In this document: positions 1 to 7,221 of the stretch, piece after piece
Numbering within the stretch: position 1 is the first letter of the stretch
Layout of the letters: each line of letters begins with the position of its first letter
DNA from: Asanoa sp. WMMD1127
GTDB lineage: Bacteria > Actinomycetota > Actinomycetes > Mycobacteriales > Micromonosporaceae
Reading direction: 5' to 3'
Assembly: GCF_029626225.1 (NCBI RefSeq)
Contig: NZ_JARUBP010000001.1
Coordinates: 7,006,001 to 7,070,000 of the forward strand
DNA: 64,000 bases
Made by a program: the position numbers and the translations under genes
The notes under the pieces: generated by a model
The model's input: only the letters and a program-made list of their open reading frames with translations
What the model was told of the DNA's origin: nothing
The model's database searches: none

Positions 1-333
1 GAGTTTCTTCAGGTCTTCGGTGCCGATGCCCAACTTCCGGGCCTCCTCGATCAGGGGGCGCACGTACTGGGCGGAGAAGTCGAGCCGGCGACGCTCCCGG
101 AGCGTTTCGCGGGCCCCCGTTGCCACGAACATCCCAATTCCCCGGCGTTTGTAGAGAATCCCGTCATCGACCAGGCGGTTGATCCCCTTGGCGGCGGTGG
201 CCGGATTGATCCGGTGGAAAGCCGCCAACTCGTTGGTGGAGGGCACCTGGGTCTCTTCCGCGAGCGTCCCGTCGATGATCGAGTTTTCGATCAGCTCCGC
301 GATCTGGACGAAGATCGGCCGGTCCTCATCCAT
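1..333 (-). CDS. GntR-family (YtrA-type) transcriptional regulator, C-terminus cut by window edge
   Basis: The visible 111 residues form a winged-helix GntR DNA-binding domain. It starts MDEDRPIFVQIAELIENSII, and the recognition segment carries PSTNELAAFHRINPATAAKG and a wing KRRGIGMFV. This N-terminal style belongs to the small YtrA subfamily, which usually sits in front of ABC transporter genes and represses its own operon. Any downstream partner lies outside the window. I chose the ATG at 333 because it gives the family's usual N-terminus. An in-frame ATG at 351 would add six residues but lies inside a palindromic operator-like sequence. No good ribosome-binding site is seen for either start, so a leaderless message is possible. 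The family call is secure; the regulated genes are unknown. Confidence 0.9.
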   Translation of the reverse strand, partial: MDEDRPIFVQIAELIENSIIDGTLAEETQVPSTNELAAFHRINPATAAKGINRLVDDGILYKRRGIGMFVATGARETLRERRRLDFSAQYVRPLIEEARKLGIGTEDLKKL

Positions 334-344
334 CTCGGCTCGTC

Positions 345-368
345 GGTTCATTACTCATGTAACTAACC
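345..368. promoter_or_regulatory. Putative YtrA/GntR autoregulatory operator
   Basis: This 24-bp interrupted palindrome has the form GGTT-N2-TTAC-N4-GTAA-N2-AACC on both strands. It lies immediately upstream of the GntR start and overlaps the alternative start at 351. Its position and symmetry suit self-repression, but this is inference from symmetry only. Confidence 0.5.
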
Positions 369-428
369 ATGCAACCGAAGAACCGCCCACGTCAAGTGGC
401 AGCGGTCACAGATTGCGAGAAAACAAGT

Positions 429-1277
429 TCAGCGAGCCGCGAGTACGCGGCGTCCGCCCAGCTCACGGCGGTCGCGCAGCATGGTGTGGGCGGTCCGGAC
501 GCGGGCCAGCTCGGCCGGGTCGAGGGTCGCGACCACGACGGCCTCGCCCTCGTCGGCGGCCCGGACCACCGGTCGGCCCTCGGGGTCGTAGACCGCCGCG
601 CCGCCGTTGAACGCCCAGTCGCCGGCACCGCCGACCGAGTTGGCGAACACGACGTACATCGTGTTGTCGAGCGCGCGGGCGGCGTAGTAGACGTCCCGCC
701 GGTGCGCCGAACCGACCACGTAGCCGCTGGGCGCCAGGTAGCCGTGCGCGCCGTCGTCGGCCGCGGCCCGGCCGTGCTCGGGGAAGCAGCCGTCGTAACA
801 GATGCCCAGGCCGAGCCGCCAGTCGTCGACCAGGAGCGTGGCGCCCGTGGTGCCGGGCGTGAACAGCGCGTTCTCCTCGGGACCCCAGAGCAGTTGCTTG
901 TCGTACGCCACCAGGGCCGCGCCGGTTCGTTCGACCAGCACGGCCGAGCAGGCGCGCCGGCCGTCGGCGTGGCGCACCGACGCGCCCACGACGACCACCG
1001 TGGACCGCTCGCGCGCCGCGTCGCGCAGGGCGTCGAGGCGGCCGTCGTGGATCTCACCGTCGGCGCCGGCGGGAACGTCCGCGGCCGGATCGGCGTGCAG
1101 CGTCGGCGGGTGGTAGGCGCACAGGAACAGCTCCGGCAGGACCACCACCTGCGCGCCGTCGTCGGCGGCCCGCCGGACGAGGCGGGCGGCGAGGCCAGCG
1201 TTGTGCGCGATGGCACCTGGCGTCGGGGTCGCCTGGACGGCGGCGACCGTCAACGGAGTCGCCGGCAGGGTGTCCAC
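429..1277 (-). CDS. Carbon-nitrogen hydrolase (nitrilase superfamily)
   Basis: This 282-residue protein has the Glu-Lys-Cys catalytic triad of the nitrilase/amidase fold. Glu49 is in VVLPELFLCAY, Lys127 in AYDKQLLWGPEE and Cys160 in GLGICYDGCFPE. Length and motif spacing match single-domain omega-amidase or N-carbamoyl hydrolase types, cytosolic enzymes that hydrolyse non-peptide C-N bonds. The substrate cannot be read from the sequence. It is transcribed divergently from the thioesterase at 1307 with only about 30 bp between the starts, so the two probably share a control region. The fold is certain; the reaction is open. Confidence 0.9.
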   Translation of the reverse strand: MDTLPATPLTVAAVQATPTPGAIAHNAGLAARLVRRAADDGAQVVVLPELFLCAYHPPTLHADPAADVPAGADGEIHDGRLDALRDAARERSTVVVVGASVRHADGRRACSAVLVERTGAALVAYDKQLLWGPEENALFTPGTTGATLLVDDWRLGLGICYDGCFPEHGRAAADDGAHGYLAPSGYVVGSAHRRDVYYAARALDNTMYVVFANSVGGAGDWAFNGGAAVYDPEGRPVVRAADEGEAVVVATLDPAELARVRTAHTMLRDRRELGGRRVLAAR

Positions 1278-1306
1278 GGCGGCATCCTACGGCGAGAATC
1301 GGTCCC

Positions 1307-2101
1307 GTGGACGACGCCTTCTACCGGCCGACCGGTGACCCGTCCGTGTTCGAGTCGACCCCACTCACCCAGGGCCCGTGGGGCGCGGGGCTGCAGCACG
1401 CCGGTCCCCCGTCGGCGCTGCTGGCCCGGGCCATCGAGGCCCTGCCCAGCACTGTGGCCGGCGAGCCGCACCTGGCCCGGCTGACCGTCGAGATCCTGGG
1501 CGCCGTGCCGGTCGCCGAGCTGACGGTGACGGCCGCCGTGGTGCGACCGGGCCGTTCGGTCGAGCTCGTCGAGGCGACCGCCGCCGCCGGCGGCCGGACC
1601 GTGCTGACCGCCCGCGGCTGGCGGATCCGGCGCACGCCGCTCGACCTGCCCCGACCGGCCCAGCCCCGGATTGAGCCGGCGCCGATGCGCCCGTCGGCGG
1701 CGACCCCGTTCGGCGATCCGGCATGGCGGGCGGGCTACCTCGGCGCGGTGGAGTGGCGGTTCATCTCCGGCCATTTCGAGAAGCCCGGGCCCGCGCTGGT
1801 CTGGGCCCGCCCCAAGGTGCCGCTGGTGGCCGGCCAGGCGATGTCGCCGATGCAGCGGCTCGTGGCGCTGGCCGACTCCGGCAACGGGCTGAGCCGGGTG
1901 CTCGACATGGCCACCTGGTGGTTCATCAACACCGACCTCACGCTGCACCTGCACCGGCCGCCGGAGGGCGAGTGGATGTGCGTACGGGCGCGGACGACGC
2001 TGTCCGGCGGCGGCACCGGGGTGGCCACGACGCTGCTCTACGACGAGCACGGCGCGGTGGGGCACGGGGCGCAGGCGCTGCTGGTCGGGCCGCGGACATG
2101 A
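1307..2101 (+). CDS. Acyl-CoA thioesterase family protein (double hotdog)
   Basis: This 264-residue protein starts at GTG. The N-terminal half contains a stretch like GPWGAGLQHAGPPSALLARA, typical of the TesB-like 4HBT_3 family, where it forms the long helix of the first hotdog. The second half carries SPMQRLVALADSGNGLSR and a DLTLHLHRPPEGEW strand of the second hotdog domain. Such proteins hydrolyse acyl-CoA esters in the cytosol. No catalytic residue can be fixed by eye. The gene ends just before a strong palindrome and the AcnR-like regulator, so it may be read together with that gene or lie beside its operator. Confidence 0.85.
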   Translation: MDDAFYRPTGDPSVFESTPLTQGPWGAGLQHAGPPSALLARAIEALPSTVAGEPHLARLTVEILGAVPVAELTVTAAVVRPGRSVELVEATAAAGGRTVLTARGWRIRRTPLDLPRPAQPRIEPAPMRPSAATPFGDPAWRAGYLGAVEWRFISGHFEKPGPALVWARPKVPLVAGQAMSPMQRLVALADSGNGLSRVLDMATWWFINTDLTLHLHRPPEGEWMCVRARTTLSGGGTGVATTLLYDEHGAVGHGAQALLVGPRT

Positions 2102-2110
2102 CGCCGACAC

Positions 2111-2132
2111 GCAAGCCGTACGTACGGATTGC
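2111..2132. promoter_or_regulatory. 22-bp near-perfect palindrome, probable TetR-family operator
   Basis: The core CCGTACGTACGG is a perfect 12-bp palindrome. It is extended on both sides by GCAA and TTGC, so 20 of 22 positions are symmetrical. It lies 31 bp upstream of the start of the AcnR-like regulator and 9 bp after the thioesterase stop. The GTAC steps recall the TAC/GTA half-sites remembered for corynebacterial AcnR. Autoregulation is the simplest reading. Confidence 0.6.
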
Positions 2133-2163
2133 ATGACGGAGGGCCACCTGACACGATCGACGG

Positions 2164-2754
2164 GTGCCGCGCGTGAGCCAGAACCAGCTCGACGCCCGCC
2201 GCCACGAGATCCTGGCGGCGGCGCGGGCCGCGTTCGCCCGTTACGGCTACGAGGGTGCCACGGTTCGGCGGCTGGAAGAGGAAACCGGGCTGTCCCGGGG
2301 CGCCATCTTCCACCATTTCCGTGACAAGGACTCCCTGTTCCTCGCCGTCGCCGAGGACGACGCGGCCGCGATGGTCGCCACGGTGGCCCGCAACGGCCTG
2401 GTCCAGGTGATGCGCGACCTGCTCGCCCAGGCCGCGTCGCCCGACACCACCGGCTGGCTCGGCAGCCAGCTCGAGGTGTCCCGGCGGTTGCGCACCGACC
2501 CCGAGTTCGCCAAGCGCTGGGCGGTGCACTCCGCCGCGATCGCCGAGGCCACCCGCGACCGGCTGGCCCGGCAGCGGGCCGCCGGGGTGCTCCGCGACGA
2601 CGTCGACCTCGACGTGCTGGCCCAGTTCCTCGAGCTGGCCTACGACGGGCTCGTGCTGCACCTGGCGATGGGCCGCCCGGCCGGCGACCTCGGCCCCGTG
2701 CTCGACCTCGTCGAGGAGGCCGTCCGCCAGGCCAGCCGTCCGGTTCGCGACTGA
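2164..2754 (+). CDS. acnR: TetR-family regulator, AcnR-like (aconitase repressor family)
   Basis: This 196-residue protein has an N-terminal TetR helix-turn-helix containing YEGATVRRLEEETGLSRGAI and FHHFRDKDSLFLAVA. The body continues with DAAAMVATVARNGLVQVMR and LEVSRRLRTDPEFAKRW. These stretches match the corynebacterial AcnR pattern closely; AcnR represses aconitase and responds to citrate-type ligands. In relatives the gene usually follows acn, but here the upstream gene is a thioesterase and no aconitase gene is in the window. Start is GTG at 2164. The orthology is judged from memory of the AcnR sequence; the target gene here is inferred. Confidence 0.75.
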   Translation: MPRVSQNQLDARRHEILAAARAAFARYGYEGATVRRLEEETGLSRGAIFHHFRDKDSLFLAVAEDDAAAMVATVARNGLVQVMRDLLAQAASPDTTGWLGSQLEVSRRLRTDPEFAKRWAVHSAAIAEATRDRLARQRAAGVLRDDVDLDVLAQFLELAYDGLVLHLAMGRPAGDLGPVLDLVEEAVRQASRPVRD

Positions 2755-2777
2755 CCCGTCGCGCTCTGGCGCGCCGG

Positions 2778-2792
2778 CTCCACACTGGGCGC
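2778..2792 (+). promoter_or_regulatory. Promoter-like motif shared by two TIGR04222 genes (copy 1)
   Basis: CTCCACACTGGGCGC lies 26 bp before the first TIGR04222 start. Nearly the same 15-mer (CTCCACAATGGGCGC) lies 31 bp before the second TIGR04222 start. CACA(C/A)T could serve as a -10 element. Conservation between two paralogous upstream regions suggests function, or descent from the duplication that made the genes. Confidence 0.4.
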
Positions 2793-2818
2793 GTCCGCGC
2801 GCGAGACGGGAGCCCGCG

Positions 2819-3496
2819 ATGACGCACCTGCGCTACCTCGGTGCGGCGGTGGCCGCGATCGTGCTGACCAAGCTCGTGCGGGTGGTGGTGGGGCAGGGGC
2901 GGCTGACCCGCCCCGGGCCGTCGCATCCGCAGCAGGTGGGCTACCTGCGGGACGGCGTGTCGGCCGCGGTCTACGCGACGTTGGCCGGGCTGCGGCAGGC
3001 GGGCGCGATCGGCGCGGGGCCGGAGACCCGGCTGCACCGGACCGGGCCGCTGCCGGCGGGCGCGACCCCGCTCGACGCGGCCGTCCACCACGCCGCGGCG
3101 GGCGGCCCACGGGTGCGCAACGTCGGCGCCGCCCGGCTCTGGACCGATCGCAGCGACGGCTTGACCTTCCTGGTCGTGGCCAGCCTCGTCTGGATGACGT
3201 TCAGCCTGTTCCGCCCGTTGGGGCGCACCCGGGCGGGTGATCGTCTCCTCGACCGGCTGCGGCGGGAGCACGCCTACCTGGCACCGAGCCAGACGCCGAG
3301 CTACGCGACGTACGGGCCGGCGGGCGCGGCGCTGGCTGTGGCGCTGTTCGGGCTGGCGGCGCTGGTCCACCTGGATCCCGCGTTCGCCACCGAGGCAGAG
3401 CTTCAGGCGCTGGCCCGCAAGCCGGAGGACGGCGGCTCCTGCGGCGGGGGCGGCGGCGGTTGCGGTGGCGGTGACTGCGGCGGCTGCGGTGACTGA
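2819..3496 (+). CDS. TIGR04222-domain membrane protein with Cys/Gly-rich tail (paralogue 1, shortened)
   Basis: This 225-residue membrane protein has hydrophobic segments near residues 5-24, 115-131 and 168-184. A conserved TPSYATYGPAGAALAVALFG stretch precedes the last one. The tail from about residue 206 is almost pure glycine with four cysteines (SCGGGGGGCGGGDCGGCGD). Its two downstream paralogues are about 300 residues. This copy lacks about 45 residues between the first conserved half and the VGAARL segment, including one hydrophobic stretch. It is the first gene of an operon with a DUF692 iron enzyme, so the cysteine tail is a plausible modification substrate. The product is unknown. 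Confidence 0.8.
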   Translation: MTHLRYLGAAVAAIVLTKLVRVVVGQGRLTRPGPSHPQQVGYLRDGVSAAVYATLAGLRQAGAIGAGPETRLHRTGPLPAGATPLDAAVHHAAAGGPRVRNVGAARLWTDRSDGLTFLVVASLVWMTFSLFRPLGRTRAGDRLLDRLRREHAYLAPSQTPSYATYGPAGAALAVALFGLAALVHLDPAFATEAELQALARKPEDGGSCGGGGGGCGGGDCGGCGD

Positions 3497-3558
3497 CGGA
3501 TTTACCCCGCCGTTACCTACGGCGCGATCGAGTGACCTTCCACGCTGTGGCGGGGGCA

Positions 3559-3573
3559 CTCCACAATGGGCGC
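3559..3573 (+). promoter_or_regulatory. Promoter-like motif shared by two TIGR04222 genes (copy 2)
   Basis: CTCCACAATGGGCGC repeats the 15-mer at 2778-2792 with one change. It lies in the 108-bp gap between the first and second TIGR04222 genes, 31 bp before the ATG at 3605. It suggests that the second gene onward can be transcribed independently of the first. Confidence 0.4.
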
Positions 3574-3604
3574 AACGGGCCCTGCGACCTCGGGAGACGA
3601 CACG

Positions 3605-4513
3605 ATGGCAGACACCTGGGGCATCTCCGGCCCCACCTTCCTGGGGATCTACGTGGCGCTGGTGGTCGCCGCCATCGTCGTGACCGCGATCGTCCGCTCC
3701 ATGCTGTCCCGCGGGCCGGACTCCGGCTGGCCGAACCTCGCGCCGGAACAGGTGGCGTTCCTCAACGGCGGGCCGCTGCTGACCACGTACACCACGCTCG
3801 GTGGTCTGCGCCGGGCCGGCGCGATCGGCGCGAACCCCGACCGCACGCTGGTGCCGACCGGCCCGCTGCCGGCCGGTTCGACGCCGCTCGACACGGCCGT
3901 CTACAACGCCGCCGGCAAGCGGCTGCGGACCCGTCAGCTCTCCGGCGACCCCTGGGTGACCAGCGCGCTCGACGACATCCGCACCCGCCTCGAACGGGAC
4001 GGGCTGCTGCTCTCGCGCGGACAGCGGCGGCTGTCCCGGCTGGCGGCGCTCCTGCTGCTGCCGGTGGTCCTGCTGGGCGCGGCGCGGATCTCGGCCGGGC
4101 TCGCCAACGACCGCCCGGTCGGCTTCCTGACACTGCTGGTCATCGTCTCGGTGATCTGGATGCTGATCAGCCTGACCCGGGCGAAGTCGCGCACCAAGGC
4201 GGGCACGCGGGCCCTGGCCGGGCTGCGCACCCAGCACCGGTACCTGGCGCCGGGCGAGGCGCCGAGCTACGCCACCTACGGCGCCGGCACGACGGCGATG
4301 GGCGTCGCGCTGTTCGGCGCGTCGACGCTGTTCCTGCTCGACCCGGCGTTCGCCGAGGAGGCCGAGATCAACCGGCAGGTCGCCGGCGGCTCGGGCGGCG
4401 ACGGCGGCGCGAGCTACAGCGGCGACTCGGGCGGCAGCGGCAGCTCGTGCAGCGGCGGCAGCTCCTGCGGAGGCGGGGGTGGCTGCGGCGGCGGAGGCGG
4501 GTGCGGCGGATGA
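3605..4513 (+). CDS. TIGR04222-domain membrane protein with Cys/Gly-rich tail (paralogue 2)
   Basis: This protein has 302 residues from the ATG at 3605, which follows a GGGAGA ribosome-binding site; an in-frame ATG at 3566 has no such site. The N-terminal segment FLGIYVALVVAAIVVTAIV is hydrophobic, and two further hydrophobic stretches (LLLLPVVLLGA and FLTLLVIVSVIWMLISL) follow. The conserved block APSYATY-type GEAPSYATYGAGTTAMGVALFG sits before the last one. The C-terminal ~45 residues are Gly/Ser-rich with four cysteines, ending CGGGGGCGGGGGCGG. The stop overlaps the next start (ATGA), so translation is coupled. Family and context indicate a membrane-anchored substrate or scaffold for the DUF692 enzyme; this is inference. 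Confidence 0.82.
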   Translation: MADTWGISGPTFLGIYVALVVAAIVVTAIVRSMLSRGPDSGWPNLAPEQVAFLNGGPLLTTYTTLGGLRRAGAIGANPDRTLVPTGPLPAGSTPLDTAVYNAAGKRLRTRQLSGDPWVTSALDDIRTRLERDGLLLSRGQRRLSRLAALLLLPVVLLGAARISAGLANDRPVGFLTLLVIVSVIWMLISLTRAKSRTKAGTRALAGLRTQHRYLAPGEAPSYATYGAGTTAMGVALFGASTLFLLDPAFAEEAEINRQVAGGSGGDGGASYSGDSGGSGSSCSGGSSCGGGGGCGGGGGCGG

Positions 4514-5409
4514 CCCCGTTCGTCGCGCTCTACCTGGCGCTCGGGGCCGCCGCGATCGGCGCCACCGCGGTCGTCCGCTGGTGGATCGCCCGCGGCCCGG
4601 TCGGCGAGCCGCACCACGAACGGATCGGCCCGGAGGAAGCGGCCTACCTCAACGGCGGCCGGCGGCTGGCCACGTACGCCGCCGTCGGGAAGCTGCGCCG
4701 GTGCGGCGCGATCGGCACCCGACCGGACGGCGCCCTCGACCGGACCGGCCCGATGCCCATGGCCTCGACCGCGTTGGACAACGCGCTCTGGACCGCGGCC
4801 GGCCTGCACCGAAGGGTCAGCGACCTGGCCCGCGAGCGGTCGGTGGGCCGCGCGCTCGACGACGTGCGCAGCGGCTTGGAAAGCGCCGGACTGCTGCCTT
4901 CCACCCGGCGGCGCTGGCTGTCCCGGCTGGCCGCGATCCTGGTCCTTCCGGTGCTCGCGCTCGGTGCCGTGCACGTGCTGCGGGCGGCGGAGGCCGACCG
5001 GCCGTTCGCGTGGGTGGTCGCGATCAGTTTCGTGCTGGTCTACTGGCTGGTCTGGAGCCTCAACCGAACGCCGGGGTCCACCCTGGCCGCGCGGCGGACG
5101 CTGGAGGCGCTGCGGTCCCGGCACCATCACCTGGCCCCCGGCCAGGCGCCGAGCTACGCGACCTACGACGCCTCGGCCGCGGCAATGGGTGTCGCGCTGT
5201 TCGGCGCGCCCGCGCTGCGCCAGGTGGCCCCCGAGTTCGCCACCAAGCAGGAGGTCCGGCGGTCGTGGGCCGGGACGTGGCTGTCGACGGGGCCGACCGG
5301 GGCGGTCGGCTTCGGCAGCGCCAGCTGCGGCGGCTACGGCGCCGACTCCGGCGGCGGGAGTTCCGGTGGGGGCGGGGGCTGCGGCGGCGGAGGGGGTGGC
5401 GGGTCGTGA
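4510..5409 (+). CDS. TIGR04222-domain membrane protein with Cys/Gly-rich tail (paralogue 3)
   Basis: This 299-residue paralogue starts at an ATG overlapping the previous stop. It repeats the same plan: an N-terminal membrane helix (VALYLALGAAAIGATAVVRW), the block GPEEAAYLNGGRRLATYAAV, a middle pair of helices, then GQAPSYATYDASAAAMGVAL and a last hydrophobic segment. The tail carries only two cysteines (SASCGGYG and GGGCGGGGGGGS), fewer than its neighbours. Its stop overlaps the GTG of the DUF692 gene by four bases. The three copies are diverged at protein level, so the duplication is old or the copies have specialised. Confidence 0.82.
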   Translation: MTPFVALYLALGAAAIGATAVVRWWIARGPVGEPHHERIGPEEAAYLNGGRRLATYAAVGKLRRCGAIGTRPDGALDRTGPMPMASTALDNALWTAAGLHRRVSDLARERSVGRALDDVRSGLESAGLLPSTRRRWLSRLAAILVLPVLALGAVHVLRAAEADRPFAWVVAISFVLVYWLVWSLNRTPGSTLAARRTLEALRSRHHHLAPGQAPSYATYDASAAAMGVALFGAPALRQVAPEFATKQEVRRSWAGTWLSTGPTGAVGFGSASCGGYGADSGGGSSGGGGGCGGGGGGGS

Positions 5410-6221
5410 CCGACTACGGCGTGGGAATCGGCTGGCGGCCGGAGATCGCCGGATTCGTCGCCGAACTGCCCGGCCTGCGGTTCGTCGAGGTGGTCGCCGA
5501 GTCGGTGCACGACCATGCGCCGGTGCCGCCCGGGCTCGCGGACCTGCGGGCCAGGGGCGTCGCGGTGGTGCCGCACGGGGTCCGGCTGTCGCTCGGCGGG
5601 GCCGAGCCGGTCGAGCCCGCGCGGGTCACCCACCTCGCCACCGTCGCCGAGCGGCTCGACGCGCCGCTGGTCAGCGAGCACATCGCGTTCGTCCGCGCCG
5701 GCGGTGTCGAGGCCGGTCACCTGCTGCCCCTGCCCCGCAGCCGGGAGGCGGTCGACGCGGTCGTGGCCAACGTCGCGCGTACGCGGGCCGAACTGCCCGT
5801 CCCGATCGCCCTCGAGCCGATCGCGGCGATCTTCGACTGGCCCGACGACGAGCTGACCGAGGCGCAGTTCCTCACCGAGATCCTCGAGCGCACCGAGGCG
5901 CTGCTGCTGCTCGACATCGCCAACGTCTACGCGAACGCCCGCAACCGGGGCACCGACCCGCTGGAGCTGCTCGACGCGCTGCCGCTGGACCGGATCGCCT
6001 ACTGCCATGTCGCCGGCGGCGCCGAGGCCGGCGGGATCTACCACGACACGCACACCGACGCCGTGCCCGAGCCGGTGCTGGCGCTGGTGGCGGAGCTGTG
6101 CGCCCGTCGCCGGCCGCCGGCGCTGCTGCTCGAGCGCGACGGCGCGTACCCGGCCGCCGACGCCCTGCGGGCCGAGCTCGACGCGATCGCCAAGGCCTCC
6201 GGCTACCCGGCGGTCACGTGA
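5406..6221 (+). CDS. DUF692-family multinuclear non-haem iron oxidative enzyme (MNIO)
   Basis: This 271-residue TIM-barrel-type protein shows the metal-ligand pattern of the DUF692 family: His57 (VVPHGVR), Glu91-His92 (VSEHIAF), Glu137 (ALEPIAA), Asp170 and Asn173 (LLLDIANVYANARN), His201 (YCHVAGG), His216 and Asp218 (HDTHTDA), and Glu243 (LLERDG). Characterised relatives (MbnB, TglH) use an iron cluster and O2 to remodel cysteines in peptides. Length is normal and no ligand looks missing. Start is GTG in a 4-base overlap with the third Cys-rich gene, and the stop overlaps the next start. The substrates are most likely the cysteine tails encoded upstream; the chemistry cannot be predicted. 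Confidence 0.9.
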   Translation: MTDYGVGIGWRPEIAGFVAELPGLRFVEVVAESVHDHAPVPPGLADLRARGVAVVPHGVRLSLGGAEPVEPARVTHLATVAERLDAPLVSEHIAFVRAGGVEAGHLLPLPRSREAVDAVVANVARTRAELPVPIALEPIAAIFDWPDDELTEAQFLTEILERTEALLLLDIANVYANARNRGTDPLELLDALPLDRIAYCHVAGGAEAGGIYHDTHTDAVPEPVLALVAELCARRRPPALLLERDGAYPAADALRAELDAIAKASGYPAVT

Positions 6222-6631
6222 CCGGCGACCTCGCGGCCCGCCAGGCGGCGCTGGTCGCCACGCTCACCTCCGGCGCGCCCGTACCGCCCGGTTTCGATCC
6301 GCGGCTCGTCGGCGCGGCCCGGGCGGCGCTGCTGCGCAAGCGGGCCGGCGAGGTCGCCAAGGCGTGGCCGATGCTGGCCGCGGCGCACGGCGAGCGGTGG
6401 CGGACCGTGTTCGCGGAGTGGGCGGCCGAACGGCCGACCAACGGCTCGCTGCGGGACGGATGGGACCTGGCGCGGTCGCTCGCCCCGCTGACCGGCGGGG
6501 CCGCCGCGGAGCTGGCGGCGCGGGAGGCGGCCTGGCGCTACGACGGCGCGGGCGCCCCGGTGCCGCGCGGCCGGCTGGCCGGCTTCTGGAAGAGTGGGCG
6601 GCTGTGGACGCGCTTTCGGTCGACGGGCTGA
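6218..6631 (+). CDS. Probable MNIO partner protein (SCO6045/DUF2063-like)
   Basis: This 137-residue protein is read from a GTG overlapping the DUF692 stop. The pattern AALLRKRAGEVAKAWPMLAA, then WRTVFAEWAAERPTNGSLRD, then ELAAREAAWRYDG recalls the helical DUF2063 N-domain and the domain named after Streptomyces SCO6045. In known MNIO systems such a protein (MbnC, TglI, BufC) binds the precursor and presents it to the enzyme. The gene overlaps the ABC ATPase by 28 bases. Similarity is by eye and weak in detail, so the assignment rests partly on position next to DUF692. Confidence 0.65.
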   Translation: MTGDLAARQAALVATLTSGAPVPPGFDPRLVGAARAALLRKRAGEVAKAWPMLAAAHGERWRTVFAEWAAERPTNGSLRDGWDLARSLAPLTGGAAAELAAREAAWRYDGAGAPVPRGRLAGFWKSGRLWTRFRSTG

Positions 6632-7221
6632 CCCGCCGGTTCGGCAATCTCGTCGTCCTCGACGGGGTCAGCTTCACCGTCGAGCCGGGCCAGGTGGGCG
6701 CCGTGCTGGGCGCCAACGGCTCGGGCAAGACGACGCTGCTGCGCTGCGTCATCGGCGCCGACCGGCCCGACGCGGGCGTGGTCACCATCGGCGGGCGGCG
6801 GGTCTACGAGACCGACGCCTGGGCCCGCGCGATCATGGCGGCGGCGCTCGACGACATCGACTTCTTCCCCGACCTGTCGGTGGCCGAGCACCTGACCCTG
6901 CTGGCCTACGCCCACGGTGACGGCGGCGACCCGGTCGACGGCGTGCTCGACGAGCTGGGCCTGACGCCGGCTCGTGACCAGCTGCCGATCACCCTCTCCA
7001 GCGGGCAGCGGCGCCGCCTCGCGCTGGCCTCGTGCCTGGTCCGGCCGCGCCGCGTGCTGATCCTCGACGAGCCCGAGCAGCGGCTCGACGTCGACGGCCG
7101 GGCGTGGCTGACCGACCGGCTCCTGCGGGAGAAGGCGGCCGGCACCGCGGTGCTGATGGCCTCGCACGACGCCGAGCTGGTGGACGCCGTCGCCGACGTG
7201 CGGATCGGCATCGGCGGGTGA
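6604..7221 (+). CDS. ABC transporter ATP-binding protein
   Basis: This 205-residue single nucleotide-binding domain has a Walker A motif (GANGSGKTT), a degenerate signature LSSGQRRRLALAS, Walker B LILDEPE and an H-loop MASHDAE. It starts at a GTG inside the end of the partner gene, and its stop overlaps the following permease start by four bases, so it is translationally coupled to both. It should energise the downstream membrane protein. A role in moving or maturing the modified Cys-rich product across the membrane is inferred from operon position only. Confidence 0.88.
   Translation: MDALSVDGLTRRFGNLVVLDGVSFTVEPGQVGAVLGANGSGKTTLLRCVIGADRPDAGVVTIGGRRVYETDAWARAIMAAALDDIDFFPDLSVAEHLTLLAYAHGDGGDPVDGVLDELGLTPARDQLPITLSSGQRRRLALASCLVRPRRVLILDEPEQRLDVDGRAWLTDRLLREKAAGTAVLMASHDAELVDAVADVRIGIGG

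Noticed and set aside
1250-4237. 995-codon open frame on the minus strand
   Set aside because: It lies antisense to the thioesterase, AcnR-like and TIGR04222 genes, is Arg/Ala/Gly/Pro-rich with no domain, and is a by-product of high G+C third positions.
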